Source of the DNA: Spirogloea muscicola
Taxonomy: Eukaryota > Streptophyta > Zygnematophyceae > Spirogloeales > Spirogloeaceae
DNA length: 16,786 bases
Reading direction: 5' to 3'
Assembly (NCBI GenBank): GCA_009602725.1
Contig: WELB01000284.1
Location: 1-16,786 of the forward strand
Part shown: in pieces, positions 10,701 to 16,786 of the stretch
How positions within the stretch are numbered: the stretch's first letter is position 1
How the letters are laid out: each line of letters starts with the position of its first letter
Program-made: the position numbers and the translations under genes
Notes under the pieces: generated by a model
The model's input: the letters and a program-made list of their open reading frames with translations, nothing else
What the model was told of the DNA's origin: nothing
Database searches by the model: none

Positions 10701-11859
10701 ACCTGCCCCGATTCTGGGAGAGTCACCGCCAGTGGGAGGCGTGGCAGAACCCCCAGCGACCGAACCAGGCACTAGCTGCGCAATATCGGCACTTTTGCTT
10801 GAGAGGATGGAGTTAGGAGGCAGTGCTGGCGCTGCTGCTGCTGCTGTCGCTCTGCCAAGGGTGGCGCCAGCAGCAGCATGTTGCGCCTCAACATCAGCCG
10901 CCTGTCGCTCGAGCCCCTTGGACAGCTGAAACGCACGGCTGGCAGCAGCTGCAAGGCCGTTCCGCCTCAGCTCCGACGAGCGGGCGCGCTCCTGTGCTGC
11001 TGCTGCGCGGAGCTCTGTAGGTGACCTGCTGTCCTCGTCGCCCGGCAGCAGGAGTGGGTCTGAGGCGCTCCTGATATGTCCAGCTGGTGGGCTGTCCTCC
11101 GCGTCCCTGGCGCCGTCCACCACTGATGATCCGTGTCCTGCACGATGACTTGGCAAACTAAGCCACTGATCGAACATCTTCAAGAATACGTGATTCGCTC
11201 AGATTGTGCCTCATATGCTTGATGACTTGAGCTGTGACTGCAGCACTGTCTAAATAGAAACCACGAGCAGTCACTCATTTGCGCTCCCTTTCATTGCTTC
11301 ACTTGAGGTAGTCTCCATCAGGAATGGCAGCAAATGGCAGGCCTGACGAAATAATGGCATCTTGGTGGTGGATTCACGACTCGGTTATGCAATTGTGCAT
11401 GTACAGATGATGATGAAGGTAGGCTTCGTCACCTCTGGCACCCGGGCGCGCGCCGCGCTTGGCGTTGCGGGCCTCTCGCAGGGCGGCGCGGTGGTCGGCG
11501 AGGCAGCGGTCGCAGGCCTTGACGAGGTCGCCGCCGACGGGGCCATGTACAGGGACCCGGCCGGTGGAGCAGCCACCGCAGACGGCGGCGCCGCACCTGC
11601 GGCAGTGGTGCTGCGACGACGCAGCAAGTATGGCACATGAGATTGCGGAGCTTCGGGATATCGGCGGCGCCGCTGTCCATGGAGGGCCCCGCACTGTGGG
11701 AGCAAGCCGCGATGGCCGTCGCACTGCGCCTTGGCCGGCTCGGGGCTCGCGGCGGACCTTGTGGCGGAGCAGCGAGAAGGCGGCGCCGCACACGGAGCAC
11801 GCCCGCCCGTCGCCCGCGCCCGCCGTCGCGGCGGCGGCCGCCCGGGGGGGGCTGGCCAT
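7764..11859 (-). CDS. Plant-type FYVE-domain protein with DM14-like hairpins and acidic LGW repeats
   Basis: Exons: 11859-11758, 11610-11433 and about 11197-7764, roughly 1237 residues; the acceptor of exon 3 is the least certain border. Residues about 21-70 form a FYVE zinc finger split by intron 1: 'CSVC', 'RHK|HHCRRCG', 'CGGC', 'KACDRC', eight metal-binding Cys/His positions. It should bind PI3P on endosomes, although the usual N-terminal WxxD is missing. The large exon has six DM14-like hairpins ('ALKREGR.AEALAEM+RAK' type). Their plus-strand spans are about 10889-11018, 10336-10466, 9811-9935, 9165-9300, 8137-8262 and 7767-7901. Four clear and two degraded acidic 'DP..AAxLxxLGW' motifs lie between them. 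'SPTELRAAA', then 'GLERQA', resembles Arabidopsis At1g61690-type proteins. The animal DM14 protein CC2D1A/Lgd binds ESCRT-III, so an endosomal sorting role is inferred. An upstream in-frame ATG (12012) would add 51 residues; 11859 fits the family better. Confidence 0.85.
9779..9807 (-). repeat. CAG microsatellite coding for polyglutamine
   Basis: A run of about eight TGC/GCT units on the plus strand reads as about ten Gln on the gene strand ('HQKQ', then Gln tract, then 'PAPLA'). It sits in a linker between the third hairpin and an acidic LGW motif, so length changes would probably be tolerated. Confidence 0.9.
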
Positions 11860-12260
11860 GGCGCCCGCCGCCGGGGGGGGGGGCAACGTCAGACTGGCGG
11901 CTTCAGAATTAATGGGAAGCAGCGTCCGGGAGACGTCGAAAGTACCACGAAGGATGGCCACTTGGTACCCCCCGAGTCGCCCGCGGCCGTCAAGACGGGC
12001 CGGAAACCCCATCTGAAAAGCGACGGCGCTACCGTTACATCACAGCCTGGCCCCCACCGTCAGCCCCGAGCTCAAGTGGCCGCGGCTGCCCCCGCGGCGA
12101 TGGCGGCTGCGGCCATTGTGGCGGCGGTGGTGGCCTCGGATCCTGACAGGGCTGGCCTTGGCGGTCGGGACGTGGGCGCCCGTGTGACGCTATGACGTGA
12201 AGGCAGGCACTGCCGCCGGCGGCGAGTCCTTCGGCGGCGGCGCCGGCGGCGCCGGCGGCC
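11860..12260. promoter_or_regulatory. Divergent promoter region between the FYVE and SWEET genes
   Basis: Only 401 bases separate the FYVE start (11859, minus) from the SWEET start (12261, plus). The stretch is very GC- and CpG-rich with G runs near 11847-11882 and GCC/GGC triplet runs near 12226-12262. I see no clear TATA box. Both 5' UTRs and both core promoters must lie here unless there are upstream non-coding exons. Open frames in both directions through it are compositional. Confidence 0.5.
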
Positions 12261-13860
12261 ATGGCGGCGTGGGCAGTGGACCCTGCCGTGCAGTCTCGCC
12301 TGGGGTCTCTCGGTGAGCCTAAGCTGCTGGCGTTGAAGCCTTGCTCGCTCGCCGGCCGCTGTGGCTCCCACCAGCTCCATTGCCAGCTTCGTCGCCGCCG
12401 TGGCGTCCACGGCCATGTCCCAGACGGCCGGGAAGGCGGGGCCGAGCTGACGGCTCTCGCGCCGGCAATGCAGGCACGCTGATGGCGGCTGCCATGTTCC
12501 TCTCGCCAGCGTGAGCAGCCTCCCCATGTACCCCTTGCCACATCTCGTTCTCCTCCTCCTTCCAGCACTTCCATCCCCTTCCTCCGTCACCTCCTTTTCT
12601 CGTTGCTGCAGAGAGGCCCAATAGCCTTGTTGGGCCGCCCCAGACCCCTATGCGTGCATGTGGCGGCTCGTCCGGCCTGCCTCCGCCTGCTCCGCCCATC
12701 TCAGCGCCTCTACTTGCTCTGCTTGATCTTCAAGTGCTAACAACTTGACTGAGCTGAGATTGAGCTTGAGATTGACATTTCTCTGGGCTCGACATCAGGC
12801 CAACATTCCGGCGCATCCTGGCTCGCCGTAGCACCGAGGCATTCTCCTCCTTCCCCTACGTCTGCGCGCTCCTCAACTGCGCTGTGTGGGTGCTCTACGG
12901 CCTCCCCGCCGTCACGCCCGGCCGCCTCGACCCGCTCGTCACCAACCTCATCGGCGTCGCCTGCGAGGCCACGTACCTCGCCATCTTCGTGCGCTACGCT
13001 GCGGAGCGCCCACGGGTGGGCGTCGCTGAGCCGCGCACCTGTGCACCTCCCTCCACCCCCCTCCTCTCCCCTAGCCCCAGTGCATGGCTTCATGGTCCAT
13101 CTCCCTAGGCCCCTCCTCCTGCACTCTGCCTCTACCCCCTCCCTCTAACCAGCACCCCCTCTCTCCACTTACTCTGCTTGTCTCGACCCTCTTGTTGCGC
13201 TGTCCCAACCCTCCCCTCTGCTTCCCTTCTTCTGCGGCTGTCCGTTCTTGCAGCGCCAGGTGCTGCAGGCGCTCGGTGCTCTAGCCGCCTTCCTACTCGG
13301 CCTTGTTGCTGTCGTGTTTGGTGCCCTGAAGCCAGGCCACCGCAGCCCCGTGGTCGGCGCTTTTGCAGTCGTTTTCACCGTGGTCATGTATGGCTCCCCA
13401 CTCTCCGCCATGGTGAGGCTGCTTTTCCAGACTGACTTCTTTGAATGCTCGCCCGGCAAGTCACAGTCGTGATCTTGTAGGGGCATAGACTTCTCTTCCT
13501 CCTGAATAGCGGCTGTCAAGCACTTACTCACTGAGCTTGTAACCTGCATAGGCTATGGTGGTCCGGACGTGGAGTGTGGAGTTCATGCCGCTGCCGTTGT
13601 CAGCACTGGGCGCCGCATGCTCCGCCTCGTGGCTCGCCTACGGACTGTACGTGCGCGACATCGTTGTCACGCTGCCCAACGCCGCCGGCTGCCTCCTTGG
13701 CCTTCTGCAGCTTGTGCTCTACGCCGCCGTGTCTGCGCTGCCAGGCCCAGGCGGCCCGCCTGGTGGAAGGGCCAGTAACCACGGCGCAAGCACTGACGAG
13801 CTACTCCGAAGTGCCGTCCACCACGATGGCCCAGGGTCTGGCGACTTGCAGCTGCAGTGA
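12261..13860 (+). CDS. SWEET sugar transporter (MtN3/saliva family), complete
   Basis: Seven-helix sugar uniporter, two MtN3 triple-helix bundles joined by a linker helix. Exons: 12261-12312, 12474-12510, 12799-13015, 13254-13412 and 13552-13860, phases 1, 2, 0, 0; 257 residues. The 37-bp second exon matches, from memory, the usual plant SWEET second exon. Landmarks: 'LSPAPTFRRI' in TM1, 'TEAFSSFPYVCALLN' and 'YGLP' in TM2, 'TNLIG' in TM3, 'YGSPLSAM' in TM5, 'TWSVEFMPLPLS', 'PNAAG' in TM7. The four structural prolines and the two pocket Asn (TM3, TM7) are present, so it should be functional. It probably sits in the plasma or vacuolar membrane; the sugar cannot be told. The intron usually before 'PN' is absent. 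The stop overlaps a GTGAGT donor at 13857, so a spliced form may end at 14237 instead. Confidence 0.93.
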
Positions 13861-14161
13861 GTCTTCTGGGGCCCCTTGCCGCCCCTCCCTCTCTCCTTGC
13901 TCCCTCCTCTCCTCTTGCACTTGTCAGGCCTCCTCCTCCCTCCTCCCCTGTCCTTCCATCTACTCCCTCTCCTACTGCTGCCTCGCTCGCCAGTCCACCT
14001 CTGTACACCCATTATCCCGAATTGGCAATTCTTGCTGCCTCTCTTTCACCTTCTACACAACTCCAAAGGCGTTCTGTATTTCTTGACTAGCACCATCTCT
14101 GTCATCACTCCCTGAACCATCAATGTCCTTCTCCGTCTGCCCCTGGTGCGCTGCTCTTCAG

Positions 14162-14237
14162 CCGGCAGCTTGGTGGCAGCAGCAGCTACAGTAGCACGGG
14201 GGGCACCGCTTGGACCCCCGAGGCCAAGAGCGTGTGA
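14162..14237 (+). CDS. Possible last exon of the left SWEET gene (alternative C-terminus)
   Basis: Splicing from GTGAGT at 13857 (phase 2) to 'gctgctcttcag' ending at 14161 removes a 305-base, C/T-rich intron and the TGA at 13858. It adds 24 further codons after the split codon, rich in Ser, Gly and Thr ('QLGGSSSYSSTGG', then 'PEAKSV'), ending at TGA 14235-14237. The protein would be 281 residues. Strong donor, good acceptor, matching phase and the same C/T-rich texture as this gene's other introns favour it, but no transcript evidence is available. Confidence 0.5.
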
Positions 14238-14597
14238 TGTGCGATTGCGAGTGAGCGAGCTGCACGTCATCATCTTTCCCTTCCAACCCTCAGCACTCCC
14301 ATGCCGCTGCTCGCAGATCGGCGTGATGGCGACGCGGCTGCTCGCACTTCGCATGCCTGGCCTCCCCTCCATTGCCTCCCTCCGCTCCCCTACCCCTTTC
14401 TGCTTCGATCGCCTGCCCTGTGTAATTTCCAACATTAGCTGATGACGGCCAACCTTATCATTTCCTCCAACACCAGCAGCCTCTTTGACACTTGCGCAAC
14501 TCTCCGTTATGCACTTTACACGCTTGCTCCCCCCCCGCGCTGGAAAGGTTTGATCAAGTAAACTCCAATAGATAGATACAAATAAGAACAAATCACA
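14238..14597. other. 3' flank of the left SWEET gene
   Basis: Probable 3' UTR and spacer before the tandem array. No coding feature is supported. The long minus-strand open frame across 14046-14714 lies opposite SWEET intron and array sequence and has no family landmarks. Confidence 0.4.
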
Positions 14598-15720
14598 TGC
14601 CTTCAAACCAAAACAGCGTCTGTTGGTCTCTGGTAAAGAGTCTCTTGGTACCAAGTGACCCATGTATTGGCGCAGACTGTTAGCGCAAGACGAGGCTGCA
14701 CTGTAATTTCTCAAGCCTTGCCATCGTTTGCAACGGCCTTGGGCAGGGCCAGCCCCGCGGAGCCCTCAGAGGCTAAACCCTGAACTCTGAATTTAATTAA
14801 TGCCAGTACAAAATGCTGCCTCAAACCCAAAGTAAATGTCTCTTGGTAGAGTAATCCATGGCGCAGACTGTCAGGCTGCATTGTAATCTCTCAAGCCTTG
14901 CCACTGGCTGCGACGGCCTTGGGCAGGGCCAGCTCCGCGGAGCCCTCAGAGACTAAACCCTGAACTCTGAATTTAATTAATGCCAGTACAAAATGCTGCC
15001 TCAAAACCAAAGTAAATGTCTATTGGTAAAGTAATCCATGGCGCAGACTGTCAGGCTGCATTGTAATCTCTCAAGCCTTGCCACTGGCTGCGACGGCCTT
15101 GGGCAGGGCCAGCTCGGCGGAGCCCTCAGAGGCTAAACCCTAAACCCTAAACCCTGAATCTAAAAAATGCCAGTACTGCTGCCTCAAGACCAAAATAAAT
15201 GTCTTGTGGCAGAGTGACCATGTATTGGCGCAGACTGTCAGCGCAAAGACGAGGCTGCACTGCATCTCTCAATTTGCCACTGGCTGCAACAGCTTTGGGC
15301 TAGGCCAGCTCCGCGGAGCCCTCAGAGGCTGAACCCTAGACCCTACACCCCAAATCTACAAAACGTCAGTACCAAGCTGCTGCCTCGAGACCATTAAAAA
15401 TGTCTCTTGGTAAAGTGACCCATGCATTGGCATAAACTGTCAGCGCAAAGACGAGGCTGCACTGCAATTCCTCAGATTGCCACTGGCTGCGACAACCTTG
15501 GGCAGGGCCAGCTCCGCGGAGCCCTCAGAGGCTTTACCCTAAATCGTAAACCCTACATCTACAAAATGCCAGACTGCTGCCTCAGGACCAGAATGAATGC
15601 CTCTTGGTAAAGTGACCTATGTATCGGCGCAGACTGTCACGCAAAGACGAGGCTGCACTGCTCAAGCCTTTCTCAAGCCTTGTTACTGGCTGCATCGGCC
15701 TTGGGCAGGGCCAGCTCTGC
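14598..15720. repeat. Tandem array of SWEET-gene 3' ends, units of about 180-203 bp
   Basis: Units share the blocks 'cttggtaaagtgacc', 'ggcgcagactgtcag', 'gacgaggctgca', 'ctcaagccttgccactggc' and 'ccttgggcagggccagct', then 'ccgcggagccctcagag'. The point matching the SWEET stop codon falls at 14711, 14891, 15071, 15269, 15472 and, in the real gene, 15673: spacings 180, 180, 198, 203 and 201. Units two and three are almost identical. On the minus strand, units one to three keep the last 18 codons and TGA of the right SWEET gene in frame ('EGSAELALPKAVAASGKA' type); units four and five have lost the frame. Upstream of this homology on that strand lies telomere-like sequence instead of the rest of the exon. 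Confidence 0.9.
15134..15154. repeat. Interstitial plant-type telomere repeat, three perfect TAAACCC units
   Basis: Three consecutive TAAACCC heptamers in the third array unit; the complementary strand reads GGGTTTA. The same place in the other units holds one or two degraded heptamers ('ctaaaccctgaac', 'ctgaaccctagaccctac', 'taccctaaatcgtaaaccctac'). The tract marks the border between the SWEET-derived coding piece and the rest of the unit. Confidence 0.85.
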
Positions 15721-16641
15721 GGAGCCCTCCGAGTCAGCAGCCAACGACGCCTCCAGAGGCAGCGCTTCTGTCTTGCCGTGGTGGTAGCGCGCATACAACA
15801 GCAGCTGCATAGCGCCCAGCAGTGCGCCAACCACGTTTGGAATCTGGGAGGCAAAGGAGGCAGGAAGTGGGGGTCACAATGTAATGGAAAAGTTAACAAG
15901 GGGGACAAGGAGAGAAGAGCAAGCTGGGAAGAGAAAGGAGATGGAGAAAGACGCAGGCGCTTGGAGGTAGGGGGAAGGAGGCGCAGTGGTCGTGGGAGCG
16001 GTGCGAACAATGATGTAGGCGTCCACGACGTAGATGGCATACGTTGTCCATGCAACGCCGTTGAGGAAGGAATTGAGCGAGAGGTAGAAGGGCATGAACT
16101 CTACACTCCGTGTCCGTATCACCAGTAGCTGCAAAACGTTGACAACAACAGGTTATTGAATAAGCCCGGCAAGCCACGAGAGGAAGGAAGGGGATGACTA
16201 GCAGAAGGAAGTTGAGCTGGGAGGGGTCTGGCCATTAGGGATGAAATTGTAAGGGGAAAAAAAGACCTACGTTGTGAGGTCAAGGATGTTGGCGAGGAGG
16301 GAGGGGTCGAGTGGGAAGAAGAAAGTGCGCTTCCAGAGGCCAGCCCGAAAAGAATGGACAAAATCCAAAGAGCCAAGAAGATGCCGAGGGAAGAGGAGGG
16401 AGTGGTTGAAGGGGGAACGAGGAAGAAGGAGAGCGAAGTTGAGGAGAACGAAAAGAGGGAGGCATTGTGGAGGGGGACTCACCATGATGGTGAGCGGGGA
16501 GGAGTACATGGCAATGGTGATGATGTCGGCCACGACGCCCAGGAGGGTGCTACGCCCCGAGCCGTGCATCGCTGCAAGCGTGATAGCCGCCAGTGTGGCG
16601 AAGAAGGCAAGCACCGCAGCCACATACTTGGCCACCACCAG
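15673..16641 (-). CDS. SWEET sugar transporter, 3' part only (gene continues past the window)
   Basis: Last three exons of a second SWEET gene: 16641-16483 (159 bp), 16128-16009 (120 bp) and 15843-15673 (171 bp with stop), all phase 0, with introns of 354 and 165 bases. The first of these exons has the same 159-bp length as its counterpart in the left gene. The 120-bp exon ending before 'IPNVVG' is, from memory, the classic plant SWEET size. Landmarks: TM4 'LVVAKYVAAVLAFF', TM5 'AMYSSPLTIM', 'TRSVEFMPFYLSLNSF', TM6 'WTTYAIYVVDAYII', TM7 'PNVVGALLGAMQLLLYA', and a hydrophilic tail ending 'ALPKADAASNKA'. The TM7 Asn and both second-bundle prolines are present. N-terminal exons (TM1-TM3) must lie to the right; no exon is visible in 16642-16786. 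Its 3' flank is the tandem array derived from its own end. Confidence 0.9.
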
Positions 16642-16786
16642 CTGCACGGGAAGCACAGGCGAGTTGCTATGCTGGCCTCAGTGGCTCACAAACAGCAAAG
16701 GAGGAGCATAGGAGGAGGTTTGTCTCAAGATGTAGAGATGAATGCAGGACATCATGATAGGGAGGGGTTGACGGAAGAGGGGGGGG

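Noticed and set aside
12035-12590. Ala/Arg-rich minus-strand frames opposite SWEET exons 1-2
   Set aside because: Produced by the GC-rich promoter and GCC runs, and overlapped by well-supported SWEET exons in the other direction.
14046-14714. Minus-strand open frame of 222 codons
   Set aside because: Antisense to SWEET intron and final-exon sequence and the edge of the array; no family features.
14598-15720. Array read as CRISPR, rDNA spacer or centromeric satellite
   Set aside because: Units are long, contiguous, lack unique spacers, and match the end of the neighbouring SWEET exon; no rRNA sequence is present.
16642-16786. Search for the preceding exon of the right SWEET gene
   Set aside because: No sequence here encodes TM2-TM3 landmarks on the minus strand; it is G/A-rich like the gene's introns, so the exon must lie outside the window.

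Overview
The window looks like nuclear DNA of a streptophyte: a charophyte alga, bryophyte or other plant outside the well-known angiosperms. Four protein-coding genes can be read by joining exons with GT-AG borders and matching phases. They are a neprosin-type glutamic peptidase, a FYVE-domain protein with plant-type helical repeats, and two SWEET sugar transporters. A plant-type telomere motif (TTTAGGG/CCCTAAA) also appears as a short interstitial tract. I cannot name the species. Exon borders are my own reading and have no transcript support.

Layout. 87-2842 (+): nine-exon neprosin-family gene with a signal peptide and both catalytic-type glutamates. 2843-7763: about 4.9 kb with no convincing intact gene. 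It holds a degenerate G/C-rich minisatellite (about 3541-3740), short coding-like fragments, and a retroelement-like open frame (5362-5802) that contains an 86-bp tandem duplication. 7764-11859 (-): FYVE gene, with two small exons for the zinc finger and one 3.4-kb exon of repeated helical hairpins and acidic 'DP..AA.L..LGW' motifs. 11860-12260: short, very GC-rich divergent promoter region. 12261-13860, or 12261-14237 if a C-terminal intron is spliced (+): SWEET gene. 14598-15720: tandem array of about 180-203-bp units. 15673 to at least 16641 (-): second SWEET gene, running off the right edge, so only its last three exons are seen.

The most striking feature is the tandem array. Each unit carries a copy of the last 18 codons and stop of the right-hand SWEET gene, preceded on the gene's strand by telomere-like CCCTAAA/TTTAGGG sequence. 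The array appears to have grown by repeated duplication of the gene's 3' end, in the space between two convergent transporter paralogues.

Functionally the four genes are not an operon-like system. Two sugar uniporters sit tail to tail, a PI3P/ESCRT-type endosomal protein is divergently transcribed from one of them, and a secreted peptidase lies further away. I see no RNA genes, CRISPR array or bacterial-type element.
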